The position numbers and the translations under genes are program-made. From positions 2,469,421 through 2,533,420 of the forward strand of contig JACGCN010000006.1 in assembly GCA_014905825.1 (NCBI GenBank): a stretch of DNA of 64,000 nucleotides, given 5' to 3'. Below the pieces are notes generated by a model that did not search any database, had not been told where the DNA came from, and saw only the letters and a list, made by a program, of their open reading frames with translations. The stretch's first letter is position 1; every line of letters starts with the position of its first letter. Positions 1-12,522 of this stretch are shown in pieces. This DNA is from Lyophyllum atratum. Its lineage: Eukaryota > Basidiomycota > Agaricomycetes > Agaricales > Lyophyllaceae.

Positions 1-153
1 GAGGCTTACTGGAATGTCCTTCAACGCGACGACGCCACGTCCACCCTCCGAATCGGAAAAAGTCACGAATCCCAGCGAGTTCACGTCGATGGAACCATTA
101 TTGTCCTGGAACCAACTAAGGAAGGGCTTCAATGCAGCTGCAGCCATCGCTGA
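1..153 (+). CDS. 3' end of an unidentified gene, cut by the window edge
   Basis: Frame 1 is open from the first base and ends at a TGA at 151-153, giving about 50 residues that include the stretch RVHVDGTIIVLEP and finish in a cysteine-rich tail. An ATG at 14 opens a different, longer frame, but its composition is less protein-like. I do not recognise the family. It could be the last exon of a gene to the left or a chance open frame. Confidence 0.25.
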   Translation, partial: EAYWNVLQRDDATSTLRIGKSHESQRVHVDGTIIVLEPTKEGLQCSCSHR

Positions 154-253
154 ACAAGTTTGTAGATTTGTTCGGCTTCTGAACAACTTCAGAAGCCTAC
201 ATTTTTTCCTCCGATACTATTATTACGTAACCATGATAACTTCCTTCAATTAA

Positions 254-1554
254 ATACTGAACTTAAACCAAACTCGAACTCAACTTGAACTCACCGTCTC
301 TTGGCCCTCTCCTCCTCCTCATCACATGTCACAGGGGGAAAAGCGTACGTCCTTGAAGGAGTGAAGTTTCGAAGTGGAAATGTCTTTCGAAGCCTCCGAA
401 ATTTGATTACGCTTCCCCGACCAGCTGACATAAACCTCTGGGCGGGAGATAGTCCTGTCCCACTGGTCCTGCGCACCCTACTCCCAGATTGCCTAGACCG
501 GAAAACACGCAAAAGGATTTTTCTAGCCTCTTGGCAGACTTCACTAGGACCGCGAATACCATCTGCCAGCTATACTTATAATTATCCATTTCGTCCTGCG
601 TTTCATCCAAAAGAATTGAATTGCGGAGGCATCATATCGGTTCCTTGGTCGCAGCTAGAAATGCTCCCCTATCAATCTTCTGTTCCGCTGTACTTTGGGG
701 CCTCTCTACCGCATCTGGAAAATATCAGCTCCGAGCTCCGCGTGGAGGGTTTACAAAAATTAAACCTCGTATCACTTGGTATAGATTTCGCTCCCGCGCC
801 TGTATCCGAGGTAGGGAGCAGACGGTGGAGTGGTGTGCCCTGCCTCGGAATATGGTACTATGCGTATTTTTCCGGTCGCTTCTCCGAGCTGCGGATTATC
901 ATGCTATCCATCTAGCGGACATATACTTCGCGCCCTGATATCCCAGTAATAGCGCGACAATTGTCCCAAAGCTGCTGGCTGAGAAGCTCGTACCTAGGCA
1001 TGGTACCCTAGTGGAACTCCCAGTCATCACTCCGTAAAGATATCATCCGACAATCGGCAGGCGTCGCACCTATTGTATATGCCATCCATGTCGACTGGAT
1101 AATGAACGTAGGGATTGGACGACTCGGCTATCCTTCTGCCACCTTTGACCTTGGCATTTTATGCAGGATAAAGCCTTCTACTGAGCGATGTATGAGCGAA
1201 TTTGCCTCGTCGCCCGGTGCGCGATAGCTTGCTCTCGGACTCGACACTACAGGGCATGTATCCTTCTTGACCTTGTAGGCTAACTGGTGGATTTCCTTCC
1301 GTCTATCTCTACGAGTGATTTAACTTGGTTGCCCGAGTACAGTTCACAAACATATTTGTACGATACGGTAGCCTGTTGCTTTCTTCATCCTATAATTACA
1401 TGTCCATTGGCATTTCAATTTCACATGCACACGACCAATAAAAGCCTCGTGGGAAAGTTGTTCCACCTTCAGCATCATCACTGAGTGCGCGCTAGACTGA
1501 CCGCTCTTTCTCAAAGTGCTCATTCCATGCCCTGTTTTTCGACCACATATCATT
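254..1554. other. Tract without a supportable gene
   Basis: Several medium open frames occur on both strands (for example 301-915 on + and 407-610 on -), but they overlap, share no recognisable motif and have no coherent splice structure. Given the single-base frame breaks seen elsewhere in the window, a damaged gene here cannot be excluded. The last part is the probable promoter and 5' UTR of the CRAL-TRIO gene. Confidence 0.4.
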
Positions 1555-3044
1555 ATGTCGACGACAGAGCTTCTGCGAGAAAATTGTGAAAGGTTACTGG
1601 TGCAGTATAACTCCAATATCCAGGCCGTTCTCGGATTACAAGCTACGCTGATTCGCGACATCCTGCCTTCTGTCACCGATGAACTTGAACTTAGTCCGGA
1701 AGCCACGGAGTGGGCAAAAGAATGGCTGGAGGACACCCGTACGTAACCATGATTGACCCAGTAGGTGCATTTGCTGAAACAATTTTGGGCTCAAGACACA
1801 CTCTTCCGAATATGCAGAGTAGGGTTAGTTCCCGTGTCTACTAGCAGCCCATTACTGAGGCCACCTTACGCAGCGGAACAACTTTACGCGGTCCTTTGCC
1901 ATGGAATCCATCCGGAAGAACCTTGTTTGGCGTTTGAGGAATTTATGGCCTTTGGGGCAGTCGGTGCCAATTCCGATGTTACATTGTCTACCGGAAAACG
2001 CGCACGACCCGTTTGGCAGGCCCATCCTCCTCCTCGAGGTTCTTCCTCTTGACGTGCCATACGACGCTGTCAGGCCTATTATCCTTCAGACATTTGAACG
2101 TCTAAGGCGCCATTTGAATGATCTACGTGCCTCGCCTACACCAAGATCACCCATTCTGCAATACATCGTTTTGCTCGATTTGCAAGGGTTTTCTATGAGA
2201 AGCTTCGTAATTAACCTTTTTCCAAAACTAAAATTCGGACGCTTGACTGAATATTCTCAGGATCTCGATCTTCTCACTTGGATTACGCGTGAAATCATTC
2301 CGCAATTTCCTGGGATGTTAGCTGGAGGTTAGTCCCACTTCTCGGCCACACCGAACTAGTTTCCAACAACCTTGCAGTCTTCATGCTTAATTATTCCTGG
2401 GTCCATTCTGGAATGTGGAATCTGGTGAAGTAAGGCGTGTCACTAGTCCGCGACTAACGCTAAATACAACTTCCAGACGCGTCCTGCCGGCTTCGGCTCT
2501 GTCGCGCGTATTTTTCCCTTCGGACGAGGAGTTGATCCAATTCTTAACACCTTCATCTTTACCAAAAGGTTACAATTCAATTCTCACTAGGTTTAATCCG
2601 GTCTTGACCAGCTCCACAGACTACGGCGGTGCTTTACCCGCCCTGAAACTTCTGGAGGATCCTCTCCGGACGCAAGAAACTCCGTTGGAAAGCCTGGCTA
2701 TAGATTATAGTCAGACCCAGGCAGATGATCCACCTTCTGCGTCGCAGCTCCCCGCGTCCACCTCATTATCGCCAACCTCTCTTCTCAATCCCTTTTTCGG
2801 GTATCCTGCGAGTTCGTCGTACGGCTCACTTTCTCTTCCTCACGGGCGCCGCCGAAAGCGAGACCTCGCTCGGACTCTCGCTCTTCTCTTTTGGATTCGG
2901 TGGCGTAAACCCCTTGTTGTTGGGTTACTACTTGCGGTTTGTGCCATCATCCTCAAGCTTGGAACACGACGAGCGCATGTCCGTTCCTTAAGGTCATTTC
3001 TAAAGCAGAAATTGATCTTATTATTCAAATTCGACCCAGAATAA
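1555..3044 (+). CDS. CRAL-TRIO (Sec14-like) lipid-binding protein with a C-terminal membrane anchor
   Basis: Five exons fit in phase: 1555-1738, 1796-1818, 1874-2327, 2378-2429, 2477-3044 (about 426 aa). The middle has the shape of a CRAL-TRIO lipid pocket: an N-terminal helix block (KNLVWRLRNLWP), then DPFGRPILLLEV, a central YIVLLDLQGF strand, and the closing block NYSWVHSGMWNLVKRVLPAS followed by FFPSDEELIQFL. Family members bind and exchange phospholipids or other hydrophobic ligands. The last 60 residues are unusual: a basic stretch leads into one hydrophobic segment (PLVVGLLLAVCAIILKLG) and a short basic tail, so I infer a tail-anchored membrane form rather than soluble Sec14. It is convergent with PPG1, about 210 bp away. 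The ligand is unknown. Confidence 0.85.
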
Positions 3045-3253
3045 GCACTCCAACCATATAGATACCCTTGCATTACCTTTAGAAATTACATTGCGCTGTC
3101 AGACTTGGTTAATAGTTTATCTGCGTGCCTTTGAGAGCGTGTGGATCCTTCTGACGCTTGTTTGAGGCCGACACAATGCTTGCTCGAAGGGTAAAATGAA
3201 TGATTGCAGAGGCTGGGCCGGTATGCATGTCCTGTCTATTCCTGAGTGGCAGT

Positions 3254-4586
3254 CTATAGGAAATATTCAGGCAGCTATACGGAGCACGCATTAATTTGAG
3301 TCGTATACAGGGGAGTGCAATGGCACAATACCTTCCCATTAGCGTTCTGAGCCGCCTGTTGGCTAGGGCCATCCCTCTCATTCTCCGGCGCCGCCTCAAA
3401 TACATTAAAGTACATTGAACCTCCAGGACCGACTTCCAGGATACTCGCTGAATTCCCACAGCGATAACAATAGTTGGGTGCCGACCACACAGTCGATAAA
3501 TGCTTATCGAAAAGAGAAGAGTAACCCTCCATACAAAGCTGGTGAGCACGGAGTATGTGGGACATTTTGTTCTGATCAAGGAACTTGTGTACGACGCCGG
3601 ATCCAAAGGTGTAACCCGCCCCACTAAGGGAAGTCTTGGATTAAGAAATCCTGCATGATTCTAGTGGACTATGGACGGACCGGGGTGATATCGCGAAGTC
3701 TTCCTTCTCAGGGTCAGGATCTGACCATACGAGGTCTGCCATTGGGCCCTCGTGGGGTATTTCTGGAAGGCGTTGATGTGGGCGTGTAGAGAGAAGAGTA
3801 TGTGACCAACGATCATACCTCGAAACCGATCAACAACTTTGATTTGGTCTATCGAATGGATAGAAGGTGAAAGACCTGCCCAAAGATAGCATTAAGGTTC
3901 AATTTGAGCTGCAGAGCACTGAAGCATACCCCCATGCACGCAGAATATTCGATCGTCGATTACCACAGATAGCGTCAGGAAGTCAAACATGTCCGTGAAA
4001 TACGTCCACACATGCGACGAGCCGTACTTCCGAACGCATTCTGTGTAGAACCCATACGTCTGCAAGATAGTGATGAGAACGGCCTTGACCAGAAAGGAAT
4101 AGGCCAGCGACCGACTTGAGTGACGGCTCTTGATTCATGATTCCCCCGAATTAATTGGACGCGGTCAGGATACCGCAGCTTCAAACACGTCAATAGCGAG
4201 ATTGTTTCGACGCTGAAGAGTCCTCGATCCACATAATCGCCTACGTGGCATGAGTGAGCCGTATGGGCACAGCTAGTTTACGACGAACCAAGGAAGAGGT
4301 AATTCGTGTTCGGCGCGTAGCCTCCTATCCGAAAGATTTCAATTAGGTCATAGAACTGGCTTTACTTATCTCTGATCAGTGTATGTGCTATGCAGCTTCA
4401 TATGCGTTTTATGACTCACCCATGAATGTCACCAACAACCGTCACTGGCGCGCTAACATGAACCACATTGGACTCCCTCATGAGCACTTCCTTTGTCTTC
4501 TCGCATATTTCGCGTAAAAGTGCTTCGTGTAATAGTTGTTTGCGTAGCAGCTGCTGGATGCATGCGTCGAGATCGAAAGGCGCCAT
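3254..4586 (-). CDS. PPG1: PP2A-like serine/threonine phosphatase catalytic subunit, PPG1 type
   Basis: Eight exons keep frame (4420-4586, 4289-4359, 4116-4240, 3930-4059, 3819-3875, 3681-3762, 3332-3623, 3254-3274) and give 314 aa, the usual size. Metallophosphatase signatures appear in order: GDIHG (residues 52-56), GDYVDRG, RGNHES, and later VVHKFLDQN and [11 protein letters not shown], which line the two-metal site. The N-terminus ([18 protein letters not shown]) and the ESNVVHV..PVTVVGD context resemble yeast Ppg1 more than PP2A, Sit4 or PP4. In yeast Ppg1 acts with the Far complex and influences glycogen and mitophagy. The C-terminus is a separate 21-nt exon encoding LPEYFL, the tail whose leucine is carboxymethylated in this family. 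The gene is convergent with the CRAL-TRIO gene. Confidence 0.93.
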
Positions 4587-4743
4587 GATAGCAATTCTGG
4601 AGATTGTGAGGGGTGATCGTTGATTTGGTGCTATTTGGCACCGCCTTTGCATTTCAACCTTTTTCTATTTTTGATCCACTTCACCACCTTTCTGTTAATC
4701 TTTCGCGTCGTAATGCACCATAATTCATTATTCATTTCTGATT

Positions 4744-5097
4744 CTATGGGAAGGCTTCCTGCGATGCCTTCAGATGAATCTTCTTTTCCTTTTCGCGTTT
4801 TTCACCCCCCAACTCAAACCCAGCTCTGTTCGACCTTCTTAATTTTCTATCGCGATTTTCTCGCCATTGGACGCGTTCAGCGGGTTTAAAAGCTTCTAAT
4901 ACGGATTCAATCCCTGATAGCACTCTTCGGTCGCGTAGGGGTCGCACCGACTGCACCCCCTGTGTCTCCGACCCAACGACCTCCTTACTTTGTAGGACGA
5001 TGATGCGATATGGACGGACATCAGTGCATGGGTCGATCTCCTTGCCAGAGTTCATGTGTCGGGCTGCCCGCTGGGGTTTCTGACGTTTTATGTACAT
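4744..5097 (-). CDS. Hypothetical basic protein, doubtful
   Basis: A single open frame of 117 codons starts at ATG 5097, upstream of PPG1 on the same strand. The product is strongly charged, with an Arg/Lys/Glu-rich C-terminal half (GGEKREKEKKIHLK). No domain, signal peptide or membrane segment is visible. The frame covers much of the presumed PPG1 upstream region, so it may be chance coding in a promoter. I do not recognise it. Confidence 0.22.
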   Translation of the reverse strand: MYIKRQKPQRAARHMNSGKEIDPCTDVRPYRIIVLQSKEVVGSETQGVQSVRPLRDRRVLSGIESVLEAFKPAERVQWRENRDRKLRRSNRAGFELGGEKREKEKKIHLKASQEAFP

Positions 5098-5894
5098 GGG
5101 GCTGATTGATTGGAAAGGCTAGCCGAACTCCCAAATCGTAAATCCTCACATCGCGAGGTCAGAGCCATAATGACCGGCCTCCACTCACAAATAATGCAGT
5201 TTGACTGACGCATTAACCAGAAGTACCCTCAAAAGCGGCCCTTCTCGTGGTGCAATTTATCAAGCTTAAAGACGTACAGCTATGAGCATCCACTATTTGC
5301 AAAGGGTGGTATGATATCGATGATGTGACCCGGCTTCTCCCCATAAGTATAGTGATCGTTTACGGTTGTTGTAGATTTGATGTCTCCAGACTGCTAACCA
5401 TTTCTGGCGCAAGTTCAAACTGGCTAACGCTGGAAGGCACACACCATCTCAAGATCGATCTTTAGCCTTACCCACATTTTTTCAGAATCCCTAGGTAGGC
5501 GCGGACTCCTCAGGTAAGCAAACCATCCACCGAATGTGGTTTCGGGGACAGGTTATCCTTACACCCCTTCAAAGCTAATGTCTACCCTCGAATGGAAGGA
5601 GAATAATTCGACTGCATCTCTCGCCTCGTTTTGCCATTTATCAGGTTCAAGGCAGTTAGATCATCATCACGCCGTCATGAGGATTTTGCGGGAGCTGCCG
5701 CCTTTTCGGTACCCAGGCATAGCACTTGTTTCGTAAATTTCTTTTCGCGTTCTCCGGAGTACCTGTTGCCAAGTTTGAACCATGACACCTGGGCGGCTCC
5801 GGACTATTAAAGGACCAAGCTCTTCGGTCTCTGCCTTCCGTCCCTCCCTCCAATTTAGCGCCGCCTCCGCCACAAGATCCTATCTCTCTCCCCC

Positions 5895-6805
5895 ATGCAC
5901 CACTCTCGCGCTTATTCTTACGATGACCCGAATGGTAGTTACTCTGCCAGTCACGTCCCGCCGCATCAAGGCCAGCTTGCTTCAACTGGACAACACTACG
6001 GCCGAGGGTACCAGCAACCACAGGGGTCTGGACAGTACTATGTCCAGGCTGGGGGGAATGCCCATAGTACGTCGCCGGCAGATGTCCTCTACAGAATTAA
6101 AATCTGAAGCAACCTCCAGTAACACAGCCCGATCCCTATTCTCGCAGTATGACGCCGATGGTACCTCCGACGCCGCAGTATTCATCGAGCAGTCAACGAT
6201 ACTATCAATCCCCAGGGGGCAGTGGATCATCCTCCCAGGTTCACCCGTCCATATATCCTGCTCAAACACCATATTACCAACAATATCCCCGCTCCCAAAC
6301 CCCCGGCATTCGTTCACCCGAAGGCACATTCATTCCCACCCCTTCCGACCTTTACAATGGCTATCCCCCTCGTCAAATCTCAGTGCCTCCCCAGTCGCCG
6401 ACACCAGATCCCTACTCAAATCCACAGTACCCACCTCCACATTCCATCGTGCCTTCCTCGAGAAGTCCCGAACAGCGGCCCGCCCGCATCGCGACAGGCC
6501 GACCGCTGACCTCTCCAGGGTCCCCCATCTCATCACCATCGGGGGAAAGATTTCCATGTGAGAGGTGTGGTAAAACATTCTCTCGATCCCATGATCGAAA
6601 GCGGCACCATGAGACCCAACATCTTACATCACCCGTGATTCACCGCTGTCGCTACTGCGAGAAGGAGTTCAGCAGGTATGTGACATTCCACACAGTCTGC
6701 GTTATCAAACTGACAATCGTCGTGCATGCTTGTTCGCCTTCTATTCACAGAGCCGATTCTCTCAAGCGGCACCTAGATAACGGCTGTGACGAGATGCCTT
6801 CGTGA
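5895..6805 (+). CDS. C2H2 zinc-finger transcription factor
   Basis: Three exons: 5895-6066, 6120-6675, 6751-6805, giving 260 aa. The first 175 residues are low-complexity, rich in Ser, Pro, Tyr and Gln, as in activation domains. Two zinc fingers sit at the C-terminus: FPCERCGKTFSRSHDRKRH..H (C-X2-C, then His) and HRCRYCEKEFSRADSLKRH, whose final ligand seems to be Cys (HLDNGC). The second finger is interrupted by an intron after FSR. Paired fingers of this type bind DNA and act in the nucleus, but the target genes cannot be read from sequence. The protein ends a few residues after the fingers (CDEMPS). ATG 5895 is the first in-frame Met before the low-complexity region. Confidence 0.85.
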
Positions 6806-8012
6806 ACCAAGGTGTCTGTTTCCAGATGATCGTTCATTTCCAGTGTCGAACGTCGGAGTATACCTATGACTCAGGATCAAAAGTTCTATTCCATACTACT
6901 TCCTATAATGTGATGACCCGGTAATACTATCGTCCCTATGGTTTAACGCTGAACTCGGTTCCTAACTTGTTGAGCCTGGCAGCTGCATTCATGGTGACAC
7001 GTTCGGAGTTAACACGACTAGAAATGATACCCGAATAACAAACGCGTTCAGTAGGAGCCAGAAAAAAACCTGACGGGGGTTCCGATCGGCAACGGCATCT
7101 CCATTCTCGCATTGACGGCTGGGTCCACAATGTTTTTATTTCATTTGGTCTGGTGCTATTGCAAATTCACTTGATTCGCTTCTAAGAGCCGGTAAAGATT
7201 TGAACGTTTGAAGTTTGACATATATTGCTGTGCCGGATATCCGATCACGCTCTCCCCTCAGTTCGCGTTTGGCACACGCTATCATAATCGATGCGCATGG
7301 CTGCTCGTCGCCTATCGCGCTTTGCAGCGCTGAACTTTCTATGCTGGCATCGGGCTCTCGTTGAGCGGAACACTCATCAGGATATCCCCATCTAGGTATC
7401 GAGGGCCTTCCTTGACCCCGATCATAGATAGTCTAACTTGTCGCATCCGCATTCTCCCCGCATCGCACCGCAGATTGCCGAATGAGGGCTATCATGACGC
7501 ACTTTAAACTTAAAAGTTATAGCCCGTGAACTCAAAGCCATGGAATGATGAATCGTCCATATGTTGATTATCGTTGTCCAAATTCCTGAGATGTCATATG
7601 TATAGTTTGTTAAACAGCTGCAGTACATAGGCTGTCGTGTGTACTCTGGCGGAACCCTGTTATAGGATGATGTGGGCGCCGGCTTTCTTTTGCGCAAAAA
7701 GCCAAGGGCCGCTCGGGATTGACGGTGGCCGCCACGACTTGCGAAAATGTCGCGGCGCGCGTTAACAGCATGTCCCGAGTGAGAGTGGAATGGGCAACGG
7801 AAGCAAATCGTGGATAGTGCGCAGCAACAGCTCCTTGATTTCAACCATACTAGTGGTGTTCCTGAATAATGAATGGTGGTCAGGGTATCTTGCATCGTGG
7901 TTGGGAGCACCCTAAAGCACACAGCGATTTAGCCACCGGTTTAAATGAGGATCAGGTGCATTCGAGTACTAACCTGAAGTGACCGTAGAGTAGCCGTCCG
8001 AGGCGCTACACG
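6806..8012. other. Intergenic tract, no supportable gene
   Basis: A 166-codon open frame on the minus strand (7422-7922) has no recognisable motif, a Cys/Arg/Ser-heavy composition and no splice partners, so I treat it as chance. The tract holds the 3' ends of the C2H2 gene (+) and CWC24 (-), which converge here. Confidence 0.45.
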
Positions 8013-9106
8013 TTACTGGTCTGAGTCAGATGCTGCATCATCCAGCCCTTCAATCTCGATATCTGCCCCAGGGACATTCTCATTCTGTGCCTCTTTCCTA
8101 TCTTTCTTGTCCTGTTTCTTCTTGTTGACCTTCTCAATGATTTTGTCGGCCCTGTTGAAGATCCCACCCGTTGTCGCCCCACATGCAAGGCACTTGGGCG
8201 TCTTCGCGAACCGCTTGATCGCACACGCGGAGCAAAAGTAATGCCCGCAGCGGGTGACGATGGGGTCCGTGTAATGTTTGCGACAAATAAGGCAAGCGAA
8301 AGGGACATCCTCGTCATCCGAGTCGGAGTCCGATGCGTCTCCAACCTCTTTCTTTGCATTTTCTGCTAATTGGTCGAGCTGCCAGCCGGCAAGATCTAGA
8401 GGCGAGGAATGACAAGGTCAATGTTCCACGCTAAAATGAACACGGAGGCAAATACGTACAGGTGCCGCGATCGTGCAGAAATTTACAAGTATCCCCGAAG
8501 CCACAGTACCCCGTTTCTGCGAACAAAGAAAGTTATAAGCACTAGCCAATCTAAAGGGCAGGCCGTCAACATACCTTTATAGTCCTTGCACACATCGGGT
8601 TGATAATCGACAATAGTCACCGTCCGAATTGTAGTCGTACTCCTCTGCGGCCCCACCCTCATGGCTTTTGGCACCTCCGTGCTCTTCTTCAGATGACTCT
8701 TGTACGCACTCTGACCCCGGTACTGCCCATCGTCTGGTATTTCCTCCTCCTCGTCATCCTTAGTTTCATGTTTCCGTCGCTTTGCCAACAGCTCCTCTGC
8801 CTCATCACCTGCAAGGATCTCCAGCGCCGCGTTCGTGTGCGAGCCAGAAGCTGTCCATTTCACGTCGGGGCCCTCCTTTTCTGCGACATCGTCATCAAAT
8901 TGATCTCTCTGCGCCGCAGTGCGTTTTGTCCCTGCGCTCAGGAGATTCCCCGCTGCCTTCCGCGTTGGGAGAACCACCTCGGATTTAGTTGGTGTGGACT
9001 GTATCACATTCGATTTGGGTGAGGGCGAACGTTGTCTGGTAGTGGTCGGGCGCGCCTTTCCCTTCTTCTTGAAAAATGGGACCGTTAATGGTGCTTCAGA
9101 GGCCAT
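8013..9106 (-). CDS. CWC24: Pre-mRNA splicing factor CWC24 (RNF113-like), CCCH plus RING
   Basis: Three exons (8575-9106, 8460-8516, 8013-8395) give 323 aa. A disordered acidic N-terminus ([10 protein letters not shown] near the start, [15 protein letters not shown] before the fingers) is followed by a CCCH zinc finger, [20 protein letters not shown], split by the first intron. A linker [13 protein letters not shown] leads to a C3HC4 RING starting [20 protein letters not shown]. This order, with the [11 protein letters not shown] segment before the CCCH, is the signature of Cwc24/RNF113A. Yeast Cwc24 joins the activated spliceosome and shields the 5' splice site before the first step; the human protein also works as a ubiquitin ligase in alkylation repair. 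The C-terminus is acidic and ends in ASDSDQ. Confidence 0.95.
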
Positions 9107-9484
9107 GGTGGTATATGGTTAGAATGTGAAGAGCAAGCTCGTGCCGAAGCCTCTGCTGAGTGTACAACGATCGCTTACAAACACGGCTTACATAATCTCT
9201 CCCAAGACTCAACGTCAACATCAGCCGTCGCGGTAATGTATACACCATGTTCAAACTCCAGAGCCCATACTTTGCTCGTCGAAAGCGTGCCAGGGCGTAG
9301 TCACTATCACTATCATATCCGGAATTGAGGCCAGGTAGGATAAGCCATGGATAGAGCACCCTAAATAAAATTACTATCAACACAAACTCCTCTGAATTCT
9401 CCGGGTCCATTTGCAGAAAGCGCGTCACAGAGGCTGGCGACATCTATGTGTATTGCGAAGACAAGTCGATAATCAAAGCGAGAC

Positions 9485-10154
9485 CTAATCCAACTTATAG
9501 CCAACAAGACTCCTTCGGCCAATGATTTCTCCAATCTGAAAGACGAGGTAAATCCATGGTCAGAAGACAACAACCCCGAAACCGCAATGCGTGCGTACTT
9601 TGAAAAGGCCAAATGCCTCAACAGCGTATATGCCAACTTGTTTGATCTCGCCGGTGCGCATGGCCTCACGCCAGTAGTTAGGGTCCTTCGCGCGTGACCA
9701 CATTGTTTTATAAGCCTCCTGCACAGTGCTGAGCGACGGCGGCTGCAGATGTTCAGTTCTATAGATGTGCTTCACAAAGTGACGGGCGACAGAGAGGTTG
9801 TACATCAAGGGTTCACGGTATGCTACAAAATTCAAATTAGCACAAGTCAGGTAGGTAAAATGAAATACAAATTGCAAGACGGAGCCAAACGTCGACGTGA
9901 CGGAGAGAAGGTGGGGGTTGAAAATGAAATGGAAACACACCTCCAAGCGCGTTCCCTATCCTCTGTCCAGCAGGGCCCAAAAACTTCAACGTGCCCTCCC
10001 AGACCTTGCCGGCGTTCTTCTGTACACTGCCCAGCGCCTCCTTTGCCTTCTCCTGTGCGGCCTCAACGGAAGGGTTCGTCGACGCGAAACGGGCCTTTGT
10101 GGGTGTCCGGCGGATGAGTGTGGAGCGAAGGGTGGTGGGGAGTACGGGGCGCAT
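9485..10154 (-). CDS. ATP20: Mitochondrial ATP synthase subunit g
   Basis: Three exons (9941-10154, 9599-9822, 9485-9535) give 162 aa. The N-terminus is an Arg/Ser/Thr-rich presequence (MRPVLPTTLRSTLIRRTP) typical of mitochondrial import. Then come a helix, the segment YREPLMYNLSVARHFVKHIY, and a C-terminal block containing WREAMRTGEIKQVGIYAVEA, with the GxxxG-like GEIIGRRSLVGY at the end. These are features of subunit g of the F1Fo ATP synthase, which sits in the inner membrane with subunit e and promotes dimer formation and cristae shape. It lies head-to-tail upstream of CWC24; 380 bp separate its stop from the CWC24 start. Confidence 0.93.
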
Positions 10155-12522
10155 GGTGTGCTGCGGCGCGGCGGGGGATATTAGAGATAGGTACTAGAGG
10201 TAAGGAAAGACTTTGGAGCTTGGTGCTGGTGAGATGATCGAAAATGTCTCCTCCGGATTTGGCCGGCGCTCGGACTTCCGAATCCCGATGCAACCTCCCC
10301 TCTTTCAACGTAAAGGACTTGTTGTATTCAAGATAATTCCTCTATCATTAAACAAGGGAACTCTTGGTGAGTGTTCCCGCTATTTTTCTTTGCCTGAGCT
10401 GCGGGGTGCTCACAAGTTGATGACAAATGGTAAATTAGGTACGCAATTGGTCGTCAGCACGCCGACAAGGTTCGACACCATTGCGACATGAGCTCGCCTT
10501 GGGGTCCATTAGATCTTATAAAAGCCGCGCCCATGTCATCGCAGTCCTGGATCGCTACCCACTTGCGCCCTGGCCTTCTTCTAGGGAACAACGTCCTTTC
10601 ATCGCGTCGCGTAACTTTGTCAGGTCGAGCAGATGCAGAAATGCACGACGCAAAAGTCTACTCTCCAGGTTCTGACTCAGCGCATTAAAGGCTACCCTGG
10701 AAATGTCACACCATTGGCGCTGACCTGGAACTTGGAACACAGTCATCGGCAGCCAATCGAACCTATATGACCACCCTGGACGCTCGTCCAGCCCATCCAT
10801 TTGGAAGTCGCTTCATTAAACAGAAATTCACACCCTGTCGACCCAAGAACGTCGCAGAGTGGAGCATGCCTGGTGAGGAAATATTGTATTTTCATGTAAA
10901 GAACCCACTTTGACAACGTCACGACATATGTACACGTAGGGCTATAGGTGTACAGGTCCAACGGAACATCGGTATAGTTCTACGTTTGCCGATGTCACCG
11001 TTATAATTAACTGATATAATTAAATGATAGACACAGACCGAAGGAACAGCAAGAAAAGATCAACTCATGGACCTGAACCTTATCGAAGGACGACTGAGCT
11101 CCCAACCTGGCTAGCACGCTCAACGATCAATTGCTTTAGGAATCCCATGGCGAGTCATCATTTTTTCATGTCAGCAAAAGAAGCGCGAGCTTGGACACGA
11201 GACAGTCAGCCTGCACACTGGCTAATGCATCCAATCTATCTATATTTTCCTGGTGTTGTTTATTTCAGGTGTTCCTTAGACATCGCAACTGACAGGCATC
11301 TTGCTGTCCTCGGTTCTGGAATCAATGTGGAAGGTGGATCAGGCAGCTTTTCATGGCACTGCCGCAACTCCATGGATACTGTGCTATCGATATCATGCCT
11401 GGCATAGTACGGAAGCGCGTCTTGTCCCGTCTAAAATTCCCCGTTCCTCCATTCGCCTTCGGGTGCCCTGCCAGGTCGTACAGGCTTCAATCGTATTTTC
11501 CCTCGCTCCCACATGGACATCAAGGACGCCCCTCTCACAAACCATGGCTTATATTTGATCGATTCTGCGTTGGCCCGATGATTGCGCGTCTTCCCATGCA
11601 TTTATTGCAGACGTTTGGTCTTTCTGGCCGCTGGTGCCCGTCCTTACCAAGTAACGCCGCACCTACCGCACACCCCGGGCTGCCCTTAGGAAGCACGCAG
11701 ATATGGTGACCGCATTCGTCTACGTGCGCCAAAGTGCTGGATCCTTTTTTGACAACAAGATGGACAGACAGACGATGAGACCCCACGACCACTGCATGGG
11801 AACCGCAGCGCACGAATTTCCCAGGTTCGGTAGCCTCGTCACTCGAAGGCTCGTCATTGCACTACGATGAGCCATGACCGCCGCCCTCACAAGCGTTTAC
11901 GTCCGTCGATGGTAGACTCGTTATCATTCGTCATATGAGACCTCTATCGAGGCTTGTCTCATGGACACGTCATGCATGCAGACTTTGCTCCTGCGACGGC
12001 ATTTACAACCCGAAAAATGACGTGGGCGAATGGCAGTTGTGAAGCAGCCTGTTGCCTCCTTCTCGTGTACTTGCAACAAGCTACTCTCCTTTCGGCTATC
12101 AGCTGGGTTCAAGCGTGGTCCCATATGCCGAGGAATCCGACACGGACAGAGATAAGAAGTGACAATACGCCCTAGATGAATCAGCACCTTGATGGCGCGA
12201 TGGCACAGGTGACAGGGCTTATCTCCAGACGTAAACGAATGCATGGTCAGCGTTGTGCAGCGAGGAGGGTACGCTGTGTAGTTTGCGATGTATCTATACC
12301 ATATACAGGGGGCAGCTCACGTTTGCAAAGGAGCCGAGACAAGATTAGTGAGCTCAGAAGAAACAGGAGGTTTGTCAGGTGAAATTTGATCGTGTTAAGA
12401 GATTCGGAGTGCGACGGTCCGATGTGTCGCCTGAAACTCCTCATCAGTCCTCAACGTTTTGCCGACGGCTTTTCTTTACCCACCACCATTGCTGCAGCAT
12501 CGAGCTGTCCTTTGAGAAGGAC
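10155..12522. other. 2.4 kb gene-poor tract
   Basis: Open frames up to 127 codons occur on both strands but overlap and show no domain, targeting signal or conserved splice pattern. The left end is the ATP20 promoter. The right end, including an in-frame ATG at 12379 upstream of the bZIP start, is probably its promoter and 5' leader. I see no RNA gene or repeat here. Confidence 0.45.

Noticed and set aside
7422..7922. 166-codon minus-strand frame
   Set aside because: No domain, no splice partners, atypical composition.
11024..11813. Overlapping frames on both strands in the 10-12.5 kb gap
   Set aside because: Neither strand shows a motif or coherent intron structure.
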